In this document: in pieces, positions 1 to 8,255 of the stretch | Numbering within the stretch: position 1 is the stretch's first letter | Layout: each line of letters opens with the position of its first letter | Source of the DNA: a virus | Reading direction: 5' to 3' (one strand) | DNA: 64,000 nt | IMG/VR virus record: IMGVR_UViG_3300027969_002881 | Location: 62,001-126,000 of that record | Notes under the pieces: generated by a model | The model's input: the letters and a program-made list of their open reading frames with translations, nothing else | Database searches by the model: none | What the model was told of the DNA's origin: nothing | Translations under genes and position numbers: made by a program

Positions 1-627
1 AGTATTGTTAGTTTCTTTTAAGTAGTTCATAAAATCCCAATGCTGTTGCTCAAACAACGGCTCGCCACCAATCCATTGTAATGTTTTAAGTCTACGCTCA
101 TCAGCCGCTAATATTAGTTCTTGATAAAGTAAATTATTTCGTTCATCTGAGTCTTCTATCGAATCATCGTGGCTTGCGTGTTCTAAATTATGTATGCGTT
201 CTTCTAATTCAATTTGACTACTAGAACTAGAACTACAATGTCTACATTTAAAATTACAAGTTTTACCAAATCTATAATCATAATAAACAGGTTCAAACGT
301 AGTTGATCCATCTACTTCTGTTTTTGTCATGGCATCATCATAATATTTAGAATAGTAAGTATTCCAATGGTCTTTAAATAAATTAATTTTATTTGCATCA
401 CCTACAGTAACATCACATTGATGACAAGCGGCTGGAAATTTATTGTTCATTAGAGATGTTCTGATCTCTTTCATATACGTAGAGTTTTGAAATTCTACAA
501 AAGTTTTTGCTGTTCTGGTATTCTTATCTGTGGGTATTTCTGCTGTACAGCAAGCCTTTCTGACATACTGACTATCATGCATTGCATGAACCCAGGGTGC
601 CATACAAAAATTTTCGGGCATTGTCAT
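1..627 (-). CDS. Radical SAM protein, twitch type (3' end beyond window)
   Basis: About 209 residues are visible and the frame runs off the left edge. The N-terminus carries the FC-x-x-PW motif followed by a CC pair (C26, C27), then a C-x-x-C pair (C68, C71). The radical-SAM CxxxCxxC cluster-binding triad is at C124, C128 and C131, and the GGEP motif that contacts the SAM amino group follows near residue 190. This layout matches twitch-domain radical SAM proteins, which reductively cleave S-adenosylmethionine to start radical chemistry. The start is the ATG at 627, which overlaps the TGA of the upstream gene in an ATGA coupling; a second ATG lies two codons in. It resembles the proteins at 3869-5275, 8242-9435, 29426-30871 and 30864-32441. 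The substrate is unknown. Confidence 0.85.
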   Translation of the reverse strand, partial: MTMPENFCMAPWVHAMHDSQYVRKACCTAEIPTDKNTRTAKTFVEFQNSTYMKEIRTSLMNNKFPAACHQCDVTVGDANKINLFKDHWNTYYSKYYDDAMTKTEVDGSTTFEPVYYDYRFGKTCNFKCRHCSSSSSSQIELEERIHNLEHASHDDSIEDSDERNNLLYQELILAADERRLKTLQWIGGEPLFEQQHWDFMNYLKETNNT

Positions 628-1685
628 TGTTTTAAAATATTTTCCTTGTCAAGATTGTTTGAAACATATAGAGTAGTATTTTCTTTACTACCGCAGGTAT
701 GCAAACAAGTAATAAGATTTCCATCTTCTACAGTATTATTCCATTTAGAACTAATATTATACTGTTTATTTAAAATTTCGTCAACCGAATATATATTCAA
801 ATCAAAATCGGCAAGATTGTAATTCTCATTGAGATTCCAAGAGCCTGGGCTATCATGTGTATGTGTACCTAAATAACAACAAGGCATTAATAAGCCATTG
901 GCTGCCAAATATATTTCTTTACGTTCTAAACTTTTACAAGTAATTTTATTTTCATTTAGCTTTTTATAGTTGTTTATTTCAAATTTAAATAATGTAATCG
1001 GTACATGTTCTTCGATGCCCACATTAGTATGCCTGAATTGTTCATGAGCAGGAGGCTCCAATGTGAACACATGTTTGCCTTCTACCATAACCTTAAAGTC
1101 TTTTTTGCCTCTAAATTTTTGAGTAACTTTAAGTCTAAACTTAACGCCTAAGTCTTTGGCCAACTGTTTGGCCGTTTCAACTTGATGTTCATTGTGTCTG
1201 AATACAATAAAGTTCCATTGAGCATTTCCACCGGCCGCCACAAAGGCTTGTAAGTTAGCATAAACTTTATCATACTTAACACCAATTCTATATTTCTCCA
1301 ATGATTCATTGTCTGTGCCATCTAAGGCAAAGTTAATTAGTACATTGGGACGAGCAAGACTGGCCCACCAATCTTCACTGCGGTAGCCGCCATTAGTATC
1401 TATGCTAACACTTTTACAGCCGTTGTCCATTAAGTAGTTAACAAACTCTGGTAATAGTTTGTTTAAGCAAGGATCTCCATAAACCCCGCTGAAGTAGACA
1501 TGATCCAATTGACTAGTAAACTCTGGAGTGAACAGTTTATAAAATACATCTGCTGTTAAATCGCCTTCTGCTAAGTCCGGCTGCACGTAACCATGCCCGG
1601 TGTATCTGCTACACATAGGACATTGGCTATTACATCTACTACTAGACTCGACGTGAACTATTTTGATTTCATCGTAGGCAATCAT
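624..1685 (-). CDS. Radical SAM/SPASM-type protein
   Basis: About 353 residues from the ATG at 1685; a GTG three codons earlier (1694) is an alternative start. The radical-SAM triad CNSQCPMC comes almost at the N-terminus, in a strand beginning VHVESS. It is followed by a GDP motif in place of GGEP and an SIDTNG strand. The C-terminal third has a Cys-rich SPASM-like region: a single Cys, then GLLMPCC, then CLHTCG. Such domains bind auxiliary Fe-S clusters in enzymes that oxidise peptides, sugars or alcohols. The gene overlaps the methyltransferase upstream by 17 bases and hands over to the next gene through ATGA, so it is translationally coupled. It is paralogous to the proteins at 5571-6242, 6244-7308 and 10177-11352. 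The substrate is unknown. Confidence 0.85.
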   Translation of the reverse strand: MIAYDEIKIVHVESSSRCNSQCPMCSRYTGHGYVQPDLAEGDLTADVFYKLFTPEFTSQLDHVYFSGVYGDPCLNKLLPEFVNYLMDNGCKSVSIDTNGGYRSEDWWASLARPNVLINFALDGTDNESLEKYRIGVKYDKVYANLQAFVAAGGNAQWNFIVFRHNEHQVETAKQLAKDLGVKFRLKVTQKFRGKKDFKVMVEGKHVFTLEPPAHEQFRHTNVGIEEHVPITLFKFEINNYKKLNENKITCKSLERKEIYLAANGLLMPCCYLGTHTHDSPGSWNLNENYNLADFDLNIYSVDEILNKQYNISSKWNNTVEDGNLITCLHTCGSKENTTLYVSNNLDKENILKQ

Positions 1686-2301
1686 TGAAGTCACCGTTAC
1701 GTAGTATATAAAAGAATGAATTAAGGTCTACTGTTAATACTCTATTGTTTCTATTGCCATACTCGATTACTGCTCGAATGACTTCAGGACAATGATAGCC
1801 AAAATCATCTCCGCATATAACTGGAACACCATTAAACTTTATCAATTCCTTTGATACGTTTTCATAAGTATGGTCTCCATCTAAAAATACAATATCATAG
1901 TTATCACTGTTCAGCGTCAGTGATTCTTGCTGAAATATATTTTTAATTAAATTAAAGTTAGCACTTTTAGAGACATGTAGTTCCCATACTTGCCTAATAG
2001 TTAATTCTCTTGTCAATATTTTATCGCGAACATTTAAAATGTTTTCTCTTTGTCCATATAAAGAATCAACTTGCTCAGGATTATTCATAACGTCCCAAAA
2101 GAATTGTGCGTCCCATTTATCGCAAACGTCCAGAGTATGACTTGATTTCATGCCACTTAATATAGACAATGTACTTTTGCCAAAGGCAGCACCCACTTCT
2201 AATATTCTGGTATTATCTGGTAATAATTTTACTAAGTTAGTAATTTGATCAGACTGTGTTTTGTTTATCCAGCCTGGGATATCATCATTTAATATCATCA
2301 T
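1669..2301 (-). CDS. Class I SAM-dependent methyltransferase (Methyltransf_24-like)
   Basis: 210 residues. Residues 33-44 form motif I (ILEVGAAFGKST), the glycine-rich SAM-binding loop. Residues 138-150 contain FLDGDHTYENV, the acidic DGDH signature typical of the Methyltransf_24 group, which is common beside polysaccharide genes. A GDD motif follows at 164-166. It probably transfers a methyl group to a small molecule or sugar in the pathway encoded by its neighbours; the acceptor is inferred, not seen. The start is the first of two adjacent ATGs, and it overlaps the upstream 2OG-oxygenase by four bases. The length is complete for a minimal Rossmann-fold methyltransferase. Confidence 0.8.
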   Translation of the reverse strand: MMILNDDIPGWINKTQSDQITNLVKLLPDNTRILEVGAAFGKSTLSILSGMKSSHTLDVCDKWDAQFFWDVMNNPEQVDSLYGQRENILNVRDKILTRELTIRQVWELHVSKSANFNLIKNIFQQESLTLNSDNYDIVFLDGDHTYENVSKELIKFNGVPVICGDDFGYHCPEVIRAVIEYGNRNNRVLTVDLNSFFYILRNGDFNDCLR

Positions 2302-3122
2302 TTTTTAATTGTGGACATCATCGATAATCCACATTTCATAGTTACACCACTGGCAGGAAAGTTAACGCCTGCATGAGCTTGACAACGATCAAACACAATA
2401 ATGCCGCCGCGCTTCCAGTTGTATACACCTTCTAATTCGAATCCTTCTAGCCACTTTTTATTAAAATGTCTAAAATATCTATTGTATATTTCATCGCTGA
2501 TTGTTTGCCGATTCCAATCAACTTCCCAGATACTGCCATCACGTTTGTAGCATACTAAGTTATCATAATTGCGTACTGTATAGAATACATTTGTATCATA
2601 CTTAGGATCACCTTTAGCAAAGTTTGTTCCATACATTAGGAATCTGTTTTTAAAGATTGCTGTGCCGCAGTCTAATTCTGTGCTTTCTCCTTTGTTCTTA
2701 TCACAAACCCACAATGGGATAATAAACTGTTTTCCTGGAACACTGTTGCTGTCCTTTAATGTATTAGGATTACCTGTATCGATATGCAAATTATAAGGCG
2801 TGGCCGTAATTAAAAAGTTACCTTCCCAAAGTGAGTCGTTGGTTAGTTCAGGAATAACTTCCTTTAATTTACCAAAAAATTTATCTTGAATGCGTTTATT
2901 ATCTACATTGAAATGTAACGTTCCGTTGCGTTTAACTCTACGACTGCGATGTTCGCGATGCATTAAATCTTCTAACCAGACTAATTCTTCTTCATCAAAA
3001 ACATTATCTACAGCATAGCTACTATCACTCCAGGTGCTCATCCACTTGAGATGTTCTGCAGAATCAACAGGGATAAATTCTTTTACTAGATTATCTCCGT
3101 GTACGTATTCTAAATTAACCAT
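2298..3122 (-). CDS. 2-oxoglutarate/Fe(II)-dependent oxygenase-like protein
   Basis: 274 residues. A probable iron-binding facial triad is visible: H113-x-D115 (LHIDTG) and the distal H250 in QAHAGVNF, with K263 thirteen residues later where this superfamily has the Arg/Lys that holds 2-oxoglutarate. The strand before H250 (GGIIVFDRC) matches the usual double-stranded beta-helix arrangement. Such phage enzymes hydroxylate nucleic acids, proteins or sugars, and here the neighbours favour a sugar or surface-structure substrate by inference. The ATG at 3122 is preceded by AAAAGGAC. An ATAAATATC element, a possible late-promoter variant (AATAAATA at 3144-3151), lies just upstream inside the end of the preceding gene. 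Confidence 0.72.
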   Translation of the reverse strand: MVNLEYVHGDNLVKEFIPVDSAEHLKWMSTWSDSSYAVDNVFDEEELVWLEDLMHREHRSRRVKRNGTLHFNVDNKRIQDKFFGKLKEVIPELTNDSLWEGNFLITATPYNLHIDTGNPNTLKDSNSVPGKQFIIPLWVCDKNKGESTELDCGTAIFKNRFLMYGTNFAKGDPKYDTNVFYTVRNYDNLVCYKRDGSIWEVDWNRQTISDEIYNRYFRHFNKKWLEGFELEGVYNWKRGGIIVFDRCQAHAGVNFPASGVTMKCGLSMMSTIKK

Positions 3123-3126
3123 GATA

Positions 3127-3882
3127 TTAATGTCCTTTTATGATATTTATTTGTTCTAAGATGTATTCTGCTAAAAATTTATAGGCATGTTCGTCAAAAT
3201 GCTTGCAGGAATATTGTTTAAAACCCGAATTCAATAAGAGTTGTGTCATGCCGAATGTACTGTCCCATGCATCTGCATATCTAATTATGGGTAATTTTTT
3301 TCCTAATAAAGACATTTTGGGCAATACCTCTGGGTGTAATACAGTGGAAGTAAAAAAAGATTCTATATTTAAATCGTCTAGCACCGCCTTAAGAGAAAAT
3401 AAACTGTTGCGTAAAATTTTTTCACTAAATATATCATCGTTAAAACTTTCGTAATGCATACGTACAAAGTCTGAGAATTTATGGTTAGTAAAGTCCAGGC
3501 ACCACGAACCAATGCCGCCGGCTATAATTTCAGTATGTATAGTATCATAATGTAGTGGATCTTCTGGCACTATAGTCAATGTTCGACCAGTATTATGATT
3601 GACTGGCAATTCAAATCTAGATAATTCTGATCCTGCAAAAATTACTAGATATTTTTCATTATGACTATACTCTTGCTCTAGATATTCATAGAGTACCCTA
3701 ATTGAACGATAATTAGATCCTCCCGGTGCTCCTAAATTCACAGAAGTTTTAAAATTACCCGCTTTTTCTAATTGTCGAACCCAGCTTCTGTTATGGCAAG
3801 ATTCTGCATTCAAATCATCTCCTAAATGACCGTATACAAAGCTATCACCAACTACAACAAGGGTTGTGTCATTGAATACCAT
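3127..3882 (-). CDS. SGNH/GDSL hydrolase-like protein
   Basis: 251 residues. Block I is VVGDSFVYG with the nucleophile Ser at residue 14. A block II-like NLGAPGGSN lies at 49-57, with Gly and Asn for the oxyanion hole. Near the C-terminus D230 and H232 (HFDEHAY) are candidates for the remaining catalytic residues, although the spacing is DxH rather than the usual DxxH. SGNH enzymes are esterases, or acyltransferases that add or remove O-acetyl groups on glycans. There is no signal peptide, so it should act in the host cytoplasm or on the virion. It is one of six such proteins in this run, and its 3' end overlaps the next gene by 14 bases. Confidence 0.72.
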   Translation of the reverse strand: MVFNDTTLVVVGDSFVYGHLGDDLNAESCHNRSWVRQLEKAGNFKTSVNLGAPGGSNYRSIRVLYEYLEQEYSHNEKYLVIFAGSELSRFELPVNHNTGRTLTIVPEDPLHYDTIHTEIIAGGIGSWCLDFTNHKFSDFVRMHYESFNDDIFSEKILRNSLFSLKAVLDDLNIESFFTSTVLHPEVLPKMSLLGKKLPIIRYADAWDSTFGMTQLLLNSGFKQYSCKHFDEHAYKFLAEYILEQINIIKGH

Positions 3883-5275
3883 TGAAAATATCTTTCATTT
3901 CAGGAAACGTAGCATAGAAATCCGTGCCTCGCTGTTTATCCAAAAGTTCGATATATTCTTTCATTTCTGGTAAACGTACACTCCAGTCCTCGCTCTTAGC
4001 AAACTTGACCATACCGCGCAGACGTTCGATGCCATAGTCAGCGTTTAGCCACATCTCTTCAGTGACTTTGCCCTTATGCCATTCAGGGACACCTAGTTGC
4101 CAATTAGCTTTCCACCATGGAATAAATTCTTCATACTTGCGTTCAATTTCATCTTTAAACCATGCTGGCAATATTTTAACATTTAAGTGCGGTGGATGGT
4201 AAACAAAATGATAATTGATACCGCCTGCGCCAAATGGCCACATGTTAATCTTCTTAAAGCCGTGTTCAAGTTTCCATTTTAGGAACTCTGGAATATAATA
4301 AATGTTTAATGCTTGTACTGCACAGGCAATAGAAACTTCTGTGTTAGATCCTGTTTCCTGATCTAACTGTCTAAATGCTTCCAAGTTTCTTCCCCATACA
4401 CTTGGATAACGAATGTAATCATTTCTATCTTCGATGGCATCAACACTATAATGATAACGAACCAACTTAAAGTGACTCCACAATTCAAACAAGTCTTCAC
4501 GCCATTCGACACCATTACTGTTGTATCGAATTTCCATGTCCTTGGCATAACCTCGTTTGATACATTCTTCGAGAATCATATAATGTTCTTCAATGATCAA
4601 TGGTTCGCCACCTGCAAAATATAACTGTTTCATGTTAGGAATCTGTTCCCATAACTGTGTCCAGAACTCAGGATTGTTTTTATGCCAATTGTAACTAGCA
4701 CCATTCTCTTTGCCTTTATTACCCCATTGCATTGTATCTTTGAGAGTTTCGTTTTTAATCTCTGGATACATTGTATTCCATTCAGGGACCCATAAACTGC
4801 TATCATGCGGGCTACACATTACGCAGGCCAGATTACATTTAGTACCAAAGCGCATGTCAATGTAAGCAATGTGCGGAGGAACTGATCCATCTTCTTGTGT
4901 GTCTGCTAATAGCTTGTCAAGGTCGACACGTTCGCTCCAATATTTGGTTTCCCATTCACGCTTAGATTTATGGCCTTCTCGTTCTTCTTTATAACATTTA
5001 GTGCAACTAGCAGGTTCTTCCCCAGCAAGCATCTTAAGTCTAGTGTTTTTCATGTAGTCATTATTCCAACTACTTAGAAAGTCTGTGTGATTTAAGTTAG
5101 CAGGTTTGCCGTCGGCATTTTTCAGAATACCAACTTCTCCGCCATGGACTTTATCATTGGTTGCGCCCACTGAGCTGGCATTAGCAGTACAGCACACACG
5201 CATATGGCCATTGGGACGAGTGCTTAAATGTACCCATGGCAGGATGCAAAACGTTTTACTTATTTCTTTAGTCAT
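3869..5275 (-). CDS. Radical SAM protein, twitch type
   Basis: 468 residues, probably full length for this phage type. The N-terminal domain has FCILPW (C10), the pair C28-C29 and C91-x-x-C94. These are the accessory cysteines of twitch-type proteins, which lie before the catalytic core here. The core triad KCNLACVMC places C147, C151 and C154 for the [4Fe-4S] cluster, followed by AGGEPL. It is the best-preserved relative of the truncated gene at the left edge. A 21-base AT-rich gap separates it from the upstream SPASM fragment, one of the few gaps in the run. The reaction is unknown; a role in modifying the same glycan or peptide product as its neighbours is inferred from clustering only. 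Confidence 0.86.
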   Translation of the reverse strand: MTKEISKTFCILPWVHLSTRPNGHMRVCCTANASSVGATNDKVHGGEVGILKNADGKPANLNHTDFLSSWNNDYMKNTRLKMLAGEEPASCTKCYKEEREGHKSKREWETKYWSERVDLDKLLADTQEDGSVPPHIAYIDMRFGTKCNLACVMCSPHDSSLWVPEWNTMYPEIKNETLKDTMQWGNKGKENGASYNWHKNNPEFWTQLWEQIPNMKQLYFAGGEPLIIEEHYMILEECIKRGYAKDMEIRYNSNGVEWREDLFELWSHFKLVRYHYSVDAIEDRNDYIRYPSVWGRNLEAFRQLDQETGSNTEVSIACAVQALNIYYIPEFLKWKLEHGFKKINMWPFGAGGINYHFVYHPPHLNVKILPAWFKDEIERKYEEFIPWWKANWQLGVPEWHKGKVTEEMWLNADYGIERLRGMVKFAKSEDWSVRLPEMKEYIELLDKQRGTDFYATFPEMKDIFNGIQ

Positions 5276-5296
5276 ATTATTATTTACTCGTATATT

Positions 5297-5599
5297 TTAT
5301 ATATTATTTTTATCTGCTCTATTTAATGCACTATCTGGATTTTCTGTACCACAAACCTTTAAACAAGTCTTAAACGGATCATCAGTTACCCAGCTTTGTT
5401 CTACTACAGCATACGCAGATTCAATTTGGTCTCGTGGATATGTGATAAACGCATGATCAAATTTGTCTCCCATGAATTCTTTTAGTGCTTCGTAGCGATT
5501 CTTGTCAGTGACTAACCAACAACACGGGGTTACTAGTCCTGTAAATTCTATAAAGGCACCAGGAAATTTTTTACAGTAAGGATTTATTTTTGTAGTCAT
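5297..5599 (-). CDS. SPASM-like C-terminal domain, separate ORF
   Basis: 100 residues with only the cysteine-rich tail of a radical SAM/SPASM enzyme: C9 (NPYCKKFP), C26-C27 (GLVTPCCW) and C79...C83 (TCLKVCG). The same order of motifs ends the intact paralogs at 624-1685, 6244-7308 and 10177-11352. It overlaps the upstream radical-SAM core ORF by 29 bases and lies in the +1 frame relative to it. The two ORFs therefore together equal one full-length paralog. It may be made as a separate subunit from its own ATG, as a frameshift product, or it may be the result of a mutation. Only a weak purine-rich ribosome site precedes the ATG. Confidence 0.7.
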   Translation of the reverse strand: MTTKINPYCKKFPGAFIEFTGLVTPCCWLVTDKNRYEALKEFMGDKFDHAFITYPRDQIESAYAVVEQSWVTDDPFKTCLKVCGTENPDSALNRADKNNI

Positions 5600-6242
5600 T
5601 GAATTCTTTTTCTATTTCATTGAATGGTTTGGTGGTTGCCAACCAGGTATTTTCGTTGGTTTCATCTACTAGACTATGCTGTAGGAAAAATAAATCAAAC
5701 CCCATAGTTTTACTTAGCTCATAACTTGATTTAATTGTATCTTGATTATAAGAAAATACCAAGTGTTTCCAATATATTTTTGGACCTGCGCCAAGTTGTT
5801 TTTTGTATTCGATACAGGTTCTAGCCGCGTTGCTCACATCATCCCATTTAGCGTTTATTCTATATTGGTTAAAATTATCGGGTGTGCCATCTATGCTGAA
5901 TATTAATGTGTCGTTGGTATTCATCGACGACATCAATGATTGCCACCATTCAGTGCTTTTGCCACTGCCATTGGTATGTATCATGATTACTAAATTAGCA
6001 TCATTGTTCTTCAGTGACTGAATCAAACCCACAAGATCTTTTGAATATATTGGATCTCCCCAATTGCCACAAAATAATATTCTCTCAGGCTTAGCATCTA
6101 TTAAGAACTTTTTAAAGTATTCAGTGTCTAGATCAAACATACTTTGAATGTATCTACCACCTACGCTAGTTCTTGCACATTCAGGACATAACAGTCTACA
6201 TCTGTTAGTTAAGCCCACATGTAAATCTTTAAAATTAAACAT
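5571..6242 (-). CDS. Radical SAM core protein lacking its SPASM domain
   Basis: About 223 residues from the ATG at 6242, which follows AAGG; a TTG eight codons earlier is possible but less likely. The triad CRLLCPEC (C15, C19, C22) is followed by CGNWGDP, MIHTNGSG and FSIDGTP, all typical of the phage SPASM group. The frame ends at residues KNKSLL, just where intact paralogs enter the SPASM region, and that region continues in the overlapping ORF at 5297-5599. As a stand-alone polypeptide it has the SAM-cleaving site but no auxiliary cluster ligands. It starts one base after the stop of the preceding gene. Confidence 0.78.
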   Translation of the reverse strand: MFNFKDLHVGLTNRCRLLCPECARTSVGGRYIQSMFDLDTEYFKKFLIDAKPERILFCGNWGDPIYSKDLVGLIQSLKNNDANLVIMIHTNGSGKSTEWWQSLMSSMNTNDTLIFSIDGTPDNFNQYRINAKWDDVSNAARTCIEYKKQLGAGPKIYWKHLVFSYNQDTIKSSYELSKTMGFDLFFLQHSLVDETNENTWLATTKPFNEIEKEFNDYKNKSLL

Positions 6243-6243
6243 A

Positions 6244-7308
6244 TTAAAGTACCTTATAATTTCCAATTGGAAGTTTTTCTAAATTCTTAACACTACAAAC
6301 TTCTGTGCAACGATAAATTCTATCTTCTTTACCAAACCCATGTTCGGTTGATTTCCAACTTGCCACTAAATCATTGACATAAAATTCATGTTTCAATATA
6401 TCACTTATACTGTTTTCACTGATATCATTCCATTTATCTGATCCATAAACTTCGTACAAACGTTTGAGTAGTATATCCATTTTACCTTGATCATTTGTAA
6501 TCAAACCATTTTGCATAAAACAGCAGGGCCATAGTTTGCTGTCAAAACTAATAAAGTACATTTTCTTTTCTTTATTATTACAACATATATCGTTGTTTAC
6601 TGTGTTTTTTAAGTTGTTATTAATATCAATCAATGATGACACTGGTATATGCCTATCTGCTATAGCGTTTTTACGCTGTTGCACTACATCCAAGCCCAAT
6701 GATGTAATCAAACTTCTATCATGTCTGCTGGCAAATTGACAAAAACCCATGTTAACACTGAGTTCTTTAGCCTGAGTTATTTGATGCTCATTCCATGGAA
6801 ATATCAAATATTGCCAAAACGCTCTACCGCCTTCATTGATAAAAGTTTCTGCATTTTCCATGATCTTAGACCATGTGGTGTTTTGCCTATACAAATGGTT
6901 GGTGTCTTCTAAACCATCAATGCTGAATTTAAGCATATGATTATAATTCTTTTTTAACACAGCGGCTAATTTTTTCCAATATGCTACATTACGCAAACTG
7001 GCATTTGTATGTATTATGATGTTATATCTACCAACTGTGCTGGCAAAATCTAAGAACTCTAGAAATTCAGGATGCATCAGCGGATCGTCGATTGTTCCGC
7101 AAAACTCTAATTCTTCTACAGTAGCAAACTCTGGTGCAGTTAAAATCTTTTTAAATACATCAAATGAAATATATTGTTTGTCTGGAATTGAAAACTTCTT
7201 ATTTAAAAACGTTCTGGCATCAGTTCTAACACAACCTAAACAAAGAGCATTACACATTGAACTTAGTTCAAATTGAAGTTTTGTTGGGCCTGTTAAATAA
7301 TTATTCAT
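6244..7308 (-). CDS. Radical SAM/SPASM-type protein
   Basis: 354 residues. C19, C23 and C26 (CNALCLGC) form the radical-SAM triad. Further motifs are CGTIDDP near residue 70, IIIHTNAS, and FSIDGLEDTNHLYRQ. The last is nearly identical to the same segment in the paralog at 10177-11352, which shows recent duplication. The C-terminal region has DICC, WPCCF and CTEVC, consistent with SPASM-type auxiliary Fe-S ligands. The start overlaps the upstream gene by four bases (ATGA). The likely role is radical oxidation or rearrangement of a component of the cluster's product; the substrate cannot be read from sequence. Confidence 0.84.
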   Translation of the reverse strand: MNNYLTGPTKLQFELSSMCNALCLGCVRTDARTFLNKKFSIPDKQYISFDVFKKILTAPEFATVEELEFCGTIDDPLMHPEFLEFLDFASTVGRYNIIIHTNASLRNVAYWKKLAAVLKKNYNHMLKFSIDGLEDTNHLYRQNTTWSKIMENAETFINEGGRAFWQYLIFPWNEHQITQAKELSVNMGFCQFASRHDRSLITSLGLDVVQQRKNAIADRHIPVSSLIDINNNLKNTVNNDICCNNKEKKMYFISFDSKLWPCCFMQNGLITNDQGKMDILLKRLYEVYGSDKWNDISENSISDILKHEFYVNDLVASWKSTEHGFGKEDRIYRCTEVCSVKNLEKLPIGNYKVL

Positions 7309-8255
7309 ATTTTTACCTTAGGTATCAATACGTCATTGGTACAGGTGCAATATTTAATTGTACATATCTCAGGAACTAACGCTGGCAATCCTTTAAAATC
7401 AATGATGTTACCAATTAGTTCGGCTTGGTTACAAGCACTTTTTCTAATATTTCCATAAGCATCAAGTAAGATGTGATTGATACCCATTGTACATTCCCAA
7501 CCAGTGAAAGTGTTCTTTAAATTATTAACATACTCAACTTCATCTAGATGCTCGACATGTCCATTGTCAAATTCTATAGAATTTTCTCCATAATAGTTAT
7601 TTTCTGGTGGGGGGAATCCTGTTCCTTTAATTCCTAATCCACTATTAGCTTCTAACCATGCCAATTGTTCATTATTATATTCGTAGCTGGCATCACTTTG
7701 CTGACTTTCTCGTTTAAACACTCTACTAGGTTCTAATGTAATATCTTTAAAAGTTTTGAATCTCTCAAAAGCATCCTGTGATTTAGACCACAGTGGCGGA
7801 TACATAAGTGTAAATACTCCTACATTTGTTTGTGTGCCAATGTATTCGACTTTTTCGAATATACTGTCATCTACACTTTCTGGATGGTAACTGATAGTTA
7901 CTTTGTAAATTTTTTTAGCATAATCTTTCCACCAATCTAAGCTTCGGCTGCCATTTGTGTTAACATATAAACACCAACCCTTTTCATTACAAAACTCAAT
8001 GATTGTTTCTAGACTAGGACTAATTGTAGGCTCGCCACCATTTAAAAAGATGTGTACGCTACGGCCGTGTAATTGTTCTGCTAATTTAATTAGAAAATCT
8101 TTTATAATTTTCGGATCTTCTAATTTATTTTTTAGAACATTTACTCCACGATGCAACAATTCAGGGCAGTAACTACAGTGATAAGTGCAAAGACTATTAA
8201 TAGTCCAGTCCAAGACGAATCGATTGACTTCATTGTATATTTTAATAGGGTTCAT
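7305..8255 (-). CDS. Radical SAM protein
   Basis: About 316 residues from the ATG at 8255; a TTG two codons upstream is also open. The triad CTYHCSYC gives C23, C27 and C30. It is followed by FLNGGEPT, the canonical GGE motif, and YVNTNGS. The C-terminus contains CTMGINHILLD, then a Cys after KSA, and a final CTIKYCTC cluster, a plausible auxiliary-cluster region but arranged differently from the SPASM paralogs nearby. It is therefore a distinct subfamily rather than another copy. It overlaps the twitch protein upstream by 14 bases and the next gene by four. Confidence 0.82.
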   Translation of the reverse strand: MNPIKIYNEVNRFVLDWTINSLCTYHCSYCPELLHRGVNVLKNKLEDPKIIKDFLIKLAEQLHGRSVHIFLNGGEPTISPSLETIIEFCNEKGWCLYVNTNGSRSLDWWKDYAKKIYKVTISYHPESVDDSIFEKVEYIGTQTNVGVFTLMYPPLWSKSQDAFERFKTFKDITLEPSRVFKRESQQSDASYEYNNEQLAWLEANSGLGIKGTGFPPPENNYYGENSIEFDNGHVEHLDEVEYVNNLKNTFTGWECTMGINHILLDAYGNIRKSACNQAELIGNIIDFKGLPALVPEICTIKYCTCTNDVLIPKVKI

